The translations under genes were made by a program, and so were the position numbers. The notes under the pieces were generated by a model. That model had not been told where the DNA came from and searched no databases. It saw nothing but the letters and a program-made list of their open reading frames with translations. Positions 1 through 7,787 of a stretch of DNA of 46,849 nt are shown one piece after another. How positions within the stretch are numbered: position 1 is the first letter of the stretch; each line of letters begins with the position of its first letter. This DNA comes from a virus, in the IMG/VR virus record IMGVR_UViG_3300035703_000149, positions 1-46,849 of that record; one strand, given 5' to 3'.

Positions 1-26
1 AAAAAAAGGACCCTTTCGGGTCCTTT
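1..26 (-). terminator. Intrinsic terminator after the capsid gene
   Basis: On the minus strand a 9-bp perfect stem (AAAGGACCC / GGGTCCTTT) closes a GAAA tetraloop and runs straight into seven T residues. It begins about 26 bases after the gp23 stop codon. This is a textbook rho-independent terminator and probably ends the 22-23 transcript. The stem also reads on the plus strand, but the T-run there is interrupted. Confidence 0.93.
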
Positions 27-52
27 GAGTTTTTAAAAAATATGAACCAATA

Positions 53-1471
53 TCACATGAGGTTCTTAACAGCGACTCTTCTGTAGTAACGGTTGGCGTT
101 AACATTAAGTTCACCGAGACCTTGAGTGGTTCCCTGTGCGAATGGGTTAGCAACCATACCGTAACGAGTCTTAAATCCAATTTTTGGTTGGAAAGTATTC
201 TCGCCAACGGCACGTACCATTTGGAGAGGTACATATGGGCAATAGAAGATACCAGCGTCATAGGGTGAAGAACCCTTATAACCAACAACATAATACTGGT
301 TGCCTGGGGTCGCATTAGCGGAAGTCAGGTTAGCAGCATATGGGTCAATGTAGACGCGATACTTACCTTGGAGGACACCAGCGAAGGTGTTACCAGTGTC
401 ATCAACATTGAGATTGGCGTTGAGTGCTGGGGTGTAGTCCAGAACACCAGCCATGGTTAGAGCGGAAGCAACGTCTGCTGAACAGAGGATGATGTTGCCC
501 TTTCCACGACGAGTTCTCTGAGCGATTGCATTAGCATCACGCTCGATTTGGAACAGAAGACCCTTGAACTTCTCAACTGACCAACGACCGTTTGAGTCAA
601 CGTCGAGGTCGAAGATACCAGCAGTAGCAACGTTTTGTGCTGCACCTTGCTCAGCAACCTTATAGATGGTTCTGATAACTTCGCGGTTGATTTCAGCAAG
701 AATCTCAGTTGAGAGAATGTTTGCTAATTCCGCTTCAGCATTCAGACCATGGATTGCCTTAAGGTCCTGAGCGAGCTCGAGTGAGTACTCAGCTTTCAGA
801 GCGCGTGACTTTGCAGTAACAGTGACTTTCTCGATTGAGAATGCCATCTGGTTGAAGTGACCCTCAGTGCCATCGCCAAGTGCTTCTGCTTGATCTGTAC
901 GTAGGCCCTGACCTACATCATAAGCAAGGTTGTCACCTGCGCCACCAACTGGGTTAAGAACTGCTGGGTTGCTACCAGATTGTGAAGTAGTACCCATACC
1001 AGAGGTAACTGAGGAGAAACCTGCGGTATTGTTGAAGTTTGCACTCTGACCTGAGAATGCAGTATCTGCTTCATTAAACAGTGCTTCGTCACCAGTTTGA
1101 TTGGTGTAACGTGAGCGCATTGCGAAGATAAGTCCAGTAGGACCACTCATTGGTTGAACGCCTGCCAGGTCATAAGCGACCAGGTTAGGCATTGAACGTC
1201 TGATGAGTGAAATAAGAACTGGATCGAAACCTGCAGTTGCGGTTGCTGAACCGGATGAAGTATATCCACCATTACCAACTGCGTTGGTTGGGGATTCCAT
1301 CAGGTTTCCAATACCACCTGAGTTGAATGCAGATTCTTCTCTTAAAAATTTTTCCTGGTTTTCGAGCAGGACAGCAGTTACAGCTCTTCTGTGTGAATCT
1401 TTGATTGGATCAAGACCCTCATAATTGAGGAGAGGTGCCCACTTTTCCTGCAGATGCTCGGAATGGAACAT
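53..1471 (-). CDS. 23: Major capsid protein gp23
   Basis: 472-aa major head protein of the T4 family, which forms the hexamers of the capsid shell. The N-terminus (EKWAPLL, EGLDPI, then LLENQEKF) follows the T4 gp23 pattern of KWKPLL, EGLPEI and FENQEK. The rest has the usual HK97-type capsid body and ends in an Arg-rich segment followed by Val-Ala-Val-Lys. T4 gp23 is 521 aa, so this is a shorter cyanophage-type version. A likely gp21 cleavage site of the form Leu-X-Glu is Leu57-Met58-Glu59, before Ser60. The start is chosen because it aligns with T4 and is preceded by an AAGG-type ribosome site. It is last in the operon after gp22 and is followed by a strong terminator. A separate vertex protein gp24 is not seen in this window. 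Confidence 0.97.
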   Translation of the reverse strand: MFHSEHLQEKWAPLLNYEGLDPIKDSHRRAVTAVLLENQEKFLREESAFNSGGIGNLMESPTNAVGNGGYTSSGSATATAGFDPVLISLIRRSMPNLVAYDLAGVQPMSGPTGLIFAMRSRYTNQTGDEALFNEADTAFSGQSANFNNTAGFSSVTSGMGTTSQSGSNPAVLNPVGGAGDNLAYDVGQGLRTDQAEALGDGTEGHFNQMAFSIEKVTVTAKSRALKAEYSLELAQDLKAIHGLNAEAELANILSTEILAEINREVIRTIYKVAEQGAAQNVATAGIFDLDVDSNGRWSVEKFKGLLFQIERDANAIAQRTRRGKGNIILCSADVASALTMAGVLDYTPALNANLNVDDTGNTFAGVLQGKYRVYIDPYAANLTSANATPGNQYYVVGYKGSSPYDAGIFYCPYVPLQMVRAVGENTFQPKIGFKTRYGMVANPFAQGTTQGLGELNVNANRYYRRVAVKNLM

Positions 1472-1507
1472 TTGCTTTTACCTTTTACTAAGTGTTCTTT
1501 TTTTGGT

Positions 1508-1527
1508 TTGAATTATATTAAATTCAA
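1508..1527 (-). repeat. Inverted repeat between gp22 and gp23
   Basis: Perfect 7-bp arms (TTGAATT and AATTCAA) flank a 6-base AT loop and fill the space right after the gp22 stop. On the minus strand the loop side contains TATAAT. It could be an mRNA stem protecting or separating the gp23 message, or part of a promoter for gp23. No TATAAATA octamer lies in this gap. The function is not shown by sequence alone. Confidence 0.5.
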
Positions 1528-2700
1528 TTATTTGCTAAATGCTGAAAGAGTTTTCAGATAAGCAGCCATTGAATCTGAAATATACTCAGATCCAACTTCT
1601 ACTCCTTCAGAAAGAGTTTCAGTTTTAGCTGATGGAGAAACTACTCTTGAAGGAAAATATGATTCCTTCAAAGTCTCCAGTTTTTCACGATATTCTTCTT
1701 CACTTTCAAACTCAACACTTTCGGCAAGTGAAGCGAGCTTGTCTTTCTGAGTGTCTGCAAGACCATCAGAGACCTGTTCAAAGATTCCGTCTGCAACCGC
1801 CTCTGCGAGACGCTTGTTTAGGGAAACGTTTTTCTCAATTTGCTCGTTGAGTTTTGTCTCCATTTCATCAAGTTTTTCTACCATGCTCTCAAGCACATCA
1901 TATTTATCTTCAGGGATTGATACATAATGTTCTTCAAAAAGACCCTTCATTCCTTGTAGGAATGATTCGGTCATTTCGGTCTTAAGACCTTGTTCGATGA
2001 TAAGTGAATTTTCTCTCATCCACTCATCAGCAACATACTCAAGATATGCATCTACTCTTTCTGAAAGTTGAGTTTTGATGTCTTCAACTTCTTCTGCAAG
2101 AGCAGTTGCATATTGCTCTTCAAGTGATTCTTGAATTTGTGAAACTTTAGAGTGAAGAGCCGCTTCAAAAATAGTACGTGCTTTTTCTTGGAACTCCTCA
2201 GAAAGTTCTTCACCTTCGAGGAGAGCATTTACATCTTCTTCAACACTAAACTCTTCTTTTACTTCTTCCTCATCCTCTTCATCCTCTTCATCCTCTTCGT
2301 CTTCTTCGTCTTCTTCTTTTTTGGCTTCTACGATTTCTTCTTCAGTTTCTTCTTCAGTTTCTTCTTCAAACTCTTCTTCAACTTCTTCTTCGATGAGGTC
2401 TTCATCTTCGAGTTCTTCTTCCTCTTTCATGCCTTTCATTGCTTCAGCAGGCTTAGCACCTTTATTTACAACATCCTTAACTTGCTTGAGGGTTGCACCA
2501 GGTGTTTTAAGTTTTGCTGAATCGTCATCTGGACGATAATTAGAAGGATCTGGTCCACCAAGATCTTCCCAACCTCCGGTTTGTCCTGGGGTTGACGCTG
2601 ACAATTTTGGCATTGCTTCCCCTGCCTTTGCATTTGCATTGACAGCGGTTTTGGATTGCTTTGTGCCTACTTCCATTTCTTGTAAATCTCCACGAGACAT
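1528..2700 (-). CDS. 22: Prohead core scaffold protein gp22
   Basis: 390-aa scaffold protein expected to form the inner core on which the gp23 shell assembles, later digested by gp21. The protein is very acidic. Residues about 95-150 are almost only Glu and Asp with a few Lys, and the rest is mainly helical coiled-coil sequence rich in Glu, Leu and Lys. The C-terminus (SDSMAAYLKTLSAF) is the conserved end of T4-type gp22. At 390 aa it is longer than T4 gp22 (about 269 aa), and much of the excess is the acidic tract. It lies directly between gp21 and gp23 as in T4, and a late promoter octamer sits 39 bases upstream. Glu-rich Leu-X-Glu sites for gp21 are frequent. Confidence 0.93.
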   Translation of the reverse strand: MSRGDLQEMEVGTKQSKTAVNANAKAGEAMPKLSASTPGQTGGWEDLGGPDPSNYRPDDDSAKLKTPGATLKQVKDVVNKGAKPAEAMKGMKEEEELEDEDLIEEEVEEEFEEETEEETEEEIVEAKKEEDEEDEEDEEDEEDEEEVKEEFSVEEDVNALLEGEELSEEFQEKARTIFEAALHSKVSQIQESLEEQYATALAEEVEDIKTQLSERVDAYLEYVADEWMRENSLIIEQGLKTEMTESFLQGMKGLFEEHYVSIPEDKYDVLESMVEKLDEMETKLNEQIEKNVSLNKRLAEAVADGIFEQVSDGLADTQKDKLASLAESVEFESEEEYREKLETLKESYFPSRVVSPSAKTETLSEGVEVGSEYISDSMAAYLKTLSAFSK

Positions 2701-2738
2701 TTGAACTCTCCGTTTAACCTTTAGTTATAAACTATATT

Positions 2739-2746
2739 TATTTATA
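2739..2746 (-). promoter_or_regulatory. T4-type late promoter octamer upstream of gp22
   Basis: Exact TATAAATA on the minus strand, 38 bases before the gp22 start and within the gp21-gp22 gap. This matches the T4 late promoter recognised by the gp55/gp33/gp45 machinery. It probably drives 22 and 23. Confidence 0.8.
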
Positions 2747-2756
2747 ATTTAATAAA

Positions 2757-3410
2757 TTACAATGAATTTAAAAACTCATTGAATAGGGATAACTTATATT
2801 CTTCAAGGATACCCTCATCAACAAGAGTATTTATTCTACGTCTAGTGTTTTCTGCAACTTTTTCTCTTAACATGCCACCATCCCATACCCATTCCTTACC
2901 TTCCATAATTCCGTGAACAAAAGCATCGGGTGCAGAGGGATCAGCAACAATATCAGCAGCGGTTGCAAGCATGAAATCTTCACCAACTTCAGTATATCCT
3001 TCCCTGGTTGGTCTGACCGAACCAATACCACGGGAAGAAACTCCAAGAGTAACACCTTCTTTTAGAAGTGACTCTGCAATTTTTCCCATTGGTGTAGAAA
3101 GAATTTGTGCCTTACCAATGAAATTATTTCCTTCTTTATGGAGAGAAACAATTTTATGAGAAACCCTATCAAGGTTTACTGTTGGTCCATCTGGATGGCC
3201 AAGTTCTCCAAGAGCACGACCTTTGTTTACATATTGCTCAGTATAACGCTTCACTTCTCTTTCCATTACAGGCATACGATACATTCTGCCGTTCCTGTTT
3301 ACAACTTCAGTTTGTAAAAAAGGTCCTTGAATATAGAGAGTTTTCTTACCGTTTACATTTTCGGTAATAACTTCTACTGATTCGATTTCTTCGGTAATGA
3401 GTTTCATCAT
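2757..3410 (-). CDS. 21: Prohead core protease gp21
   Basis: 217-aa serine protease of the T4 prohead (herpesvirus-assemblin-like fold), which degrades the core and trims gp23 at Ile/Leu-X-Glu sites. T4 landmarks are all present: GPFLQTEVVNRNGR near residues 29-42, the catalytic His in GELGHPDG (His72), the Ser motif GVSSRG (Ser125/126), and DPSAPDAFV, which matches T4 GPSAPDAWV. T4 gp21 is 212 aa. There are two adjacent ATG codons (3410 and 3407). The first overlaps the upstream TGA in an ATGA arrangement, indicating translational coupling, and either could be used. Its neighbours gp22 and gp23 are its substrates. Confidence 0.95.
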   Translation of the reverse strand: MMKLITEEIESVEVITENVNGKKTLYIQGPFLQTEVVNRNGRMYRMPVMEREVKRYTEQYVNKGRALGELGHPDGPTVNLDRVSHKIVSLHKEGNNFIGKAQILSTPMGKIAESLLKEGVTLGVSSRGIGSVRPTREGYTEVGEDFMLATAADIVADPSAPDAFVHGIMEGKEWVWDGGMLREKVAENTRRRINTLVDEGILEEYKLSLFNEFLNSL

Positions 3411-3964
3411 GCTTGCCCCGTAATTTGTACTTGTTGATAGTAAAGAGTTCCTGAACCTGCACCATATGCAGAGACTTTATTTGAAATTGATATGGTTGAA
3501 TCTACTGAAGAAAATGCCGTTACAATTCCGCTGGAATTATTAGCCACGGTCATTCTAGTTTGATAGTATCCATTTACACCTGCAGAAGTATCAATTGACA
3601 AGACTTCTTTATGTGTAAAATTATAATATGACTGGCCAGTAGCAGTAAGAGTTACATAATCACCAACACCAAATGGAACTTGAGTTCCTTCTGGAACAGT
3701 AATAATTGTTGTTGTTCCAGTGGTTACTCCGACAACACGGTTTGATGCCTTGGTGAGGGCAAGGGTTGCGGTTCCTCCGGAGGGAATATAATAATCAGTA
3801 TTTGTTGCAGATGGAGTTCCTACTCCAATTTTTACATATGCTCCTGCATTTTCTGCAACAATTCTCAATACACTTGATTGTACAGTAAATGAATTTAAAG
3901 ATGTTGTTGCAGTACCTGCAGAAAAAGTAAATGAGGAACCTACCCCAACTGGTCTATGAGCCAT
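3407..3964 (-). CDS. Putative beta-rich virion protein between gp20 and gp21
   Basis: 185-aa protein of unknown function. It is rich in Ser, Thr, Val and Gly with alternating hydrophobic residues, as in beta-sandwich virion proteins, and has no signal peptide, membrane segment or catalytic motif that I recognise. It begins MAHRPVGVGSSFTFSAGT and ends YYQQVQITGQA. It has its own late promoter octamer about 25 bases upstream and its stop overlaps the gp21 start (ATGA), so it is expressed late with the head genes. The location inside the T4 head cluster suggests a capsid-associated or decoration protein. T4 has no equivalent gene at this place. The assignment is contextual only. Confidence 0.85.
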   Translation of the reverse strand: MAHRPVGVGSSFTFSAGTATTSLNSFTVQSSVLRIVAENAGAYVKIGVGTPSATNTDYYIPSGGTATLALTKASNRVVGVTTGTTTIITVPEGTQVPFGVGDYVTLTATGQSYYNFTHKEVLSIDTSAGVNGYYQTRMTVANNSSGIVTAFSSVDSTISISNKVSAYGAGSGTLYYQQVQITGQA

Positions 3965-3988
3965 TATTTTAAATAGTACACTTTTAGT

Positions 3989-3996
3989 TATTTATT
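3989..3996 (-). promoter_or_regulatory. Late promoter octamer (AATAAATA)
   Basis: AATAAATA on the minus strand, 24 bases before the 185-aa gene and in a short AT-rich gap after the 519-aa gene. It is one mismatch from the T4 consensus and the same variant as at other operon heads in this window. It probably drives the 185-aa gene and gp21. Confidence 0.65.
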
Positions 3997-4002
3997 ATTT
4001 AA

Positions 4003-5562
4003 TTAATCCTCAATAAATGTCACACCACAACTTGCAGTTTGCATAACAGCACTAGAAGAAACTGCAACTGCAAATTTTGTTTGAGGTGGAAGTACAAGTC
4101 TTAGATTATCTAGGTCAAAATGATCGGGAGCACCAGATGTAAGGTTAAATACTGCGATTGGTGTTCCGCTAGTGATTAAACATTCAGTTGGTGAATATGA
4201 TGATGAGTTTCCAATCGGTGTAAAATCAAGTGGTGTTGAATATGTTGGATCAATATACAAATAAAGAGTGCAGGGGTTTGATGCAGATGCAGTTGTTCCA
4301 CCAGTAAGTCTTTTAAGTATAATTTCTCTAGTATTAATTTTATTATTTGCAATTAAATTATTTTTAATTGTAAGTAAATGATAAATTACATCCGTTGTAT
4401 TCATACCACCACTTCTTGTATGGGTAGCAGCAACTGGATATGTTGTAGTACTAATAATGCCTTCAATTGCACCCATCATTGATGCACCAGATACTGTTAC
4501 CCCAACTCCAGAACTTCCATTTAGTTCTGCAGCAACATATCCAATTTTAAGAGATGGATTGTCTAAATGAACATCGTTATTTCTATTTGAATAATGAATA
4601 TGATGAATGGGCATCATATCACCCGTTAATGGATTTTCAATAGCAAATCTCATTTCACCAACACCTAACCAGCGGAAGTTGATTTGGTAAACATTTAATT
4701 TTGTTGGATCTAACGTAACTCCTGATGGATTTGCAGTTCCACCAACACCTGTTAATGTATCAAAATTCCATTCATCTTGATATATCCAATTACTTGAATG
4801 TGCTATTCCTGTCTGTGCTGTTGTTGATGTTGCTACAAGAGTTCCAGAACTTGCAATAGAAAATGTTCCTGTTTTTGCACCAACACTAGTTGCTAAAAAC
4901 TCAACTTTAGAATCTTGATAATCAACAATCCATCCAGGAAATGTATTAGTACCAATTCCAGTTGCATTGTGTGTTGTTATGCCAGATGGAATACTTACAG
5001 TTTTAGCAACTCCTGCAAGAGTAACAGTTATATTTTCTGTTCCGGATGCTGCTGATGTGATGGTAAATCTATGAATATGCGCTTTACCGCCATTTTCACG
5101 AAGAATTCCGAATTGACCCGTCGTATTATATCCAACTTGAAGTGCTTGTTCTTGTGCAAAAAAACCAGCTCTTTGTGTATATCCAGTTACAATTCCAGAA
5201 AATTGTGCAGTAAACCTTGCAAGAGCACCTTGCCCTGGACGATATCTTACTGCTCTTTTTGAACGAATAACACTATACCCATAAGCACCAGTTCCAGATG
5301 ATGCTTTCATCAAAGTGTTTGATGTTACAATCCCAGTTCCAGAGGTAAATGTTTCAAACTTATTTGTTTCCAATCCATACAATGCATCAAGTTGCAAAAC
5401 AGGTGTTACTGGAACGGCAATACTTTCTCCAAATGCACTATTTGCACTTGCTGTTCCATTGCATCCATCAATATTGCCATATCTGTCGGCACAGATATTA
5501 ACTTCAAATAAACTTCTTTCTTGATTTAAATAATCTTGTGTAGTTTTATTCCACTGAGCCAT
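4003..5562 (-). CDS. Putative virion surface or head-associated structural protein
   Basis: 519-aa protein, Ser/Thr/Gly-rich with predicted beta structure. A central block (YRPGQGALARFTAQF near residue 107, then FGILRENGG near 150) resembles a family I recall in T4-like cyanophages and some algal viruses. It combines an Arg-Pro-Gly-Gln motif with aromatic beta strands and is generally annotated only as structural or hypothetical. The C-terminal half (IGYVAAELNGSSGVGVTVSG) is similar in style. It lies between the 106-aa capsid-targeted protein and the 185-aa protein, with two bases between it and the upstream stop, so it is co-transcribed from the gp67 promoter. The position implies a capsid exterior or vertex component, but this is inference. 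Confidence 0.85.
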   Translation of the reverse strand: MAQWNKTTQDYLNQERSLFEVNICADRYGNIDGCNGTASANSAFGESIAVPVTPVLQLDALYGLETNKFETFTSGTGIVTSNTLMKASSGTGAYGYSVIRSKRAVRYRPGQGALARFTAQFSGIVTGYTQRAGFFAQEQALQVGYNTTGQFGILRENGGKAHIHRFTITSAASGTENITVTLAGVAKTVSIPSGITTHNATGIGTNTFPGWIVDYQDSKVEFLATSVGAKTGTFSIASSGTLVATSTTAQTGIAHSSNWIYQDEWNFDTLTGVGGTANPSGVTLDPTKLNVYQINFRWLGVGEMRFAIENPLTGDMMPIHHIHYSNRNNDVHLDNPSLKIGYVAAELNGSSGVGVTVSGASMMGAIEGIISTTTYPVAATHTRSGGMNTTDVIYHLLTIKNNLIANNKINTREIILKRLTGGTTASASNPCTLYLYIDPTYSTPLDFTPIGNSSSYSPTECLITSGTPIAVFNLTSGAPDHFDLDNLRLVLPPQTKFAVAVSSSAVMQTASCGVTFIED

Positions 5563-5564
5563 TA

Positions 5565-5885
5565 TTAATCAATCCATTCTAATTTTGATGGGTGATATCG
5601 TTTTGCGTTTTTAATGTTTAAGTTCTTTTCTGTTATTGGGTAAATTTGGTGAACAACTGCTCCAGGATAATTTGCTTGTAGTTGTTCTCCCAATTCCTTT
5701 TTAGATGGAAGTCCATTCTTGGTAATCATTTCCAATCTATAAAGACTTCCGTTCCACATTACATCGGCAACATATTCTTCACCAACTTGTTGTGGTTGCT
5801 CTGGTTGAGACCCAATGTAAAGATTTCCTGTGAAATCACCAGCAATATTAACTGATTCTGAGATAAATTGCTTGAAAGATTTCAT
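5565..5885 (-). CDS. Predicted internal head protein with capsid-targeting peptide
   Basis: 106-aa protein starting MKSFKQFISES. This matches the 10-residue capsid-targeting sequence of T4 internal proteins (MKTYQEFIAEA in IPI/IPII/IPIII): Met-Lys, an aromatic residue at 4, Phe7-Ile8, Glu10. Ile8-Ser9-Glu10 fits the gp21 cleavage rule Ile/Leu-X-Glu, so the mature protein would start at Ser11. The rest (residues 34-90) is a small domain with a Trp-Asn-Gly turn followed by LPSKKEL and NYPGAVVHQIYP, also present in the 582-aa protein at 12575-14323. The start at 5885 is preferred over an upstream in-frame Met at 5906, because it falls two bases past the gp67 stop and gives the targeting peptide at the true N-terminus. 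It occupies the T4 gene 68 position. Function as an internal or ejected protein is inferred. Confidence 0.88.
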   Translation of the reverse strand: MKSFKQFISESVNIAGDFTGNLYIGSQPEQPQQVGEEYVADVMWNGSLYRLEMITKNGLPSKKELGEQLQANYPGAVVHQIYPITEKNLNIKNAKRYHPSKLEWID

Positions 5886-5886
5886 A

Positions 5887-6039
5887 TTACTCCTCTTTCT
5901 GGCCAAACATACTCATTGCTACTGTGGGACGAAATTCATCGATCTTTTCTGCCGATCTGGCGAAAAGTAGTTCTTTAATCTTGTCGCTAATCTGAGACGG
6001 TGATTCATCAGATGCAATCATATCCATAAGATCATCCAT
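5887..6039 (-). CDS. 67: Prohead core protein gp67
   Basis: 50-aa protein starting MDDLMDMIASDESPSQISDK. It aligns with the N-terminal half of T4 gp67 (MEGLIEAIKSNDLVAARK, then FAEAMAARTIDLIKEEK). The shared pattern is Met-Asp/Glu-x-Leu, Met-Ile/Ala-Ile, then a helix containing Leu-Phe-Ala and Ala-Arg-Ser/Thr. The acidic tail of T4 gp67 is reduced to Gln-Lys-Glu-Glu here. Gene order (20-67-21) is as in T4. Ile21-Lys-Glu and Ile33-Asp-Glu are possible gp21 cuts. An AGGT ribosome site precedes the ATG, and a TATAAATA late octamer lies 25 bases further up. It is a scaffold-core component expected to help set head shape. Confidence 0.88.
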   Translation of the reverse strand: MDDLMDMIASDESPSQISDKIKELLFARSAEKIDEFRPTVAMSMFGQKEE

Positions 6040-6064
6040 TTTAATACCTATCAACAATCGTTTT

Positions 6065-6072
6065 TATTTATA
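6065..6072 (-). promoter_or_regulatory. T4-type late promoter octamer upstream of gp67
   Basis: Exact TATAAATA on the minus strand, 25 bases before the gp67 start. It overlaps the gp20 stop codon (TAA at 6068-6070). It probably drives gp67, the 106-aa protein and the 519-aa protein. Confidence 0.8.
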
Positions 6073-7750
6073 TCTCACCACCCTTAGGAATTTCTGCTAC
6101 TCTTCCATCCGCTTCTGTTGCCGCACCTTGAGCATCAAGATTTGGTTCCATCACCGGTTGACCCAAATTCATCTGTGTATTTTGGTCCAAAGGCATACCT
6201 GTCATTGGATCTACTGGTGCATTGGGATCTGGAATTATTCCGTCTTTAATTTCTTTTTTAATAATCTTGTCTTGCTCTATAATTTCCATATCAGTTTGTC
6301 TTAAAATTTTACGACGAACATAATCTTGCGAAAAATATTTTCCTACGTATGGTTCCGCAATTTGAACCATACCAAGTCTCTCATTTAAAAGTTCTGCTTC
6401 TTTAAGTTCAGAGAAATGATTATCATATAGAAAATCATATTGAATATGTTCACTCATGATTTCCCAATCTTCAGGGGTAACTATATTTTTTAAAATCAAT
6501 TGAGTTTTTAGCATATCATTAAACATATTTGAGAATCTTTTTCTCAAACGTCCGACAAATTTAGTGAATTTAAGTTCATCTCTCAGAATTTCTGAAGAAC
6601 GACCCAAATTAAATCCACCTTCTCCATCCATTCTTGATGGGGGGACGTTTAGTGAACGATATAATTTTTTCTTAAAATATTCAATATCAGTAATCTCTCC
6701 TAAATTTTGTCCTCCGGGAAGAGTAGAAATTTCCGTTCCTCTTCCACCTTCTCTTCTAGGAAGCCAAAAATCTTCTAACATTGCCATATATTTTTTATCA
6801 TCACGAACTTCTCCAGTTGATGCATCATAGACAAGTTTATTGCGATAACGCATCATGACATCACGAAGATATTGCTCTGCTTTTACTTTGGGTAGATTGC
6901 CAACATCAATATAGAAAATTCTACGTTCTGGAGCACGAGACAAACGATAGATAACCAAAGAGTCTTCAATCATGCGAAGTTGATTGAGAGACTTAATTGC
7001 TTTGTGAAGATATGAAAGTGTTGATCCCTTATTTCTATCTACAAGACCTGAGGTGCAGTATGTAATAGCATCTTTTGCGATTTTTACTCCTTGACTTGCA
7101 CTTGTTGCATAAACATTTCCCGTTGGATATTGAGATTTTGGATTATAGATAAAATATTCTTCTATATCAGGAAAATCATATTGCATTGGATCATCATTAT
7201 TAAGGTCCTGTATATTTTTTCTATCGTTATTTTTTGATTTTTTAGACTGTCTAACATACCTCATTTTCATTGCATCAATGTAACGCAATTCTTGAATACC
7301 TTCATGAGGATTTTTTAAATCTATAACTTTATGATAATAAAGTCTACCATCAATATACCAATTTCTATATATTTCATGAGATTTTTTATCAAAATCTAAT
7401 AAATCTAAAATATATTTAAATTCTTGTCTTATCTTCCTTTTAATACCATCACTTGCATTGAGGTTTGATAACTCAATTTCTACTGGAGTGTCATTAGTAT
7501 CTGATACAATTGCTTCATTTACAATATCTTCAATGGCACTATCAACTTCTGGATGAAGTGCCATTTCACGATATCTTTTAATTAATTCAAATTCTGTTCT
7601 ATATACACCCTCTAAATCTACATAAGAACCAAAAAAACCACTACTCATATAGTGGTCAACCCCGTCCTCGTTGTTTTGAGGAACGGGGGAGACCGCACTA
7701 GGAGGTAATGGTTCAGTATCCTCGATAGAGAATCCAAATAATTTTGCCAT
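6068..7750 (-). CDS. 20: Portal vertex protein gp20
   Basis: 560-aa dodecameric portal, the DNA channel at the unique head vertex and the docking site for gp17 and the neck. Strong T4 gp20 signatures: LIKRYREMALHPEVDSAIED near residue 57, VEIELSNLN near 94, and EFKYILDLLDFDKKSHEIYRN near 109. Further on come the core TISTLPGGQNLGEITDIEYF-like segment (here EISTLPGGQNLGEI, about residue 340) and RMDGEGGFNLGRSSEI. T4 gp20 is 524 aa. The C-terminal 50 residues are Pro- and Asn-rich and variable. It has its own late octamer upstream and is followed within its stop codon by the gp67 promoter. Confidence 0.97.
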   Translation of the reverse strand: MAKLFGFSIEDTEPLPPSAVSPVPQNNEDGVDHYMSSGFFGSYVDLEGVYRTEFELIKRYREMALHPEVDSAIEDIVNEAIVSDTNDTPVEIELSNLNASDGIKRKIRQEFKYILDLLDFDKKSHEIYRNWYIDGRLYYHKVIDLKNPHEGIQELRYIDAMKMRYVRQSKKSKNNDRKNIQDLNNDDPMQYDFPDIEEYFIYNPKSQYPTGNVYATSASQGVKIAKDAITYCTSGLVDRNKGSTLSYLHKAIKSLNQLRMIEDSLVIYRLSRAPERRIFYIDVGNLPKVKAEQYLRDVMMRYRNKLVYDASTGEVRDDKKYMAMLEDFWLPRREGGRGTEISTLPGGQNLGEITDIEYFKKKLYRSLNVPPSRMDGEGGFNLGRSSEILRDELKFTKFVGRLRKRFSNMFNDMLKTQLILKNIVTPEDWEIMSEHIQYDFLYDNHFSELKEAELLNERLGMVQIAEPYVGKYFSQDYVRRKILRQTDMEIIEQDKIIKKEIKDGIIPDPNAPVDPMTGMPLDQNTQMNLGQPVMEPNLDAQGAATEADGRVAEIPKGGEI

Positions 7751-7779
7751 AATTTATTATTTTAGATTAACCTTTAGAC

Positions 7780-7787
7780 TATTTATT
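7780..7787 (-). promoter_or_regulatory. Late promoter octamer upstream of gp20
   Basis: AATAAATA on the minus strand, 29 bases before the portal gene start. It overlaps the TAA stop of gp19 (7786-7788). Confidence 0.68.

Noticed and set aside
2152-2520. Plus-strand frame of 122 codons rich in Phe
   Set aside because: It is the antisense of the gp22 Glu/Asp repeat. GAA/GAT triplets read backwards give TTC/ATC, so the open frame is a by-product of composition.
2828-2835. AATAAATA octamer on the minus strand
   Set aside because: It lies within the gp21 coding region near its 3' end and over 120 bases from the next start. A proper TATAAATA is present at 2739-2746.
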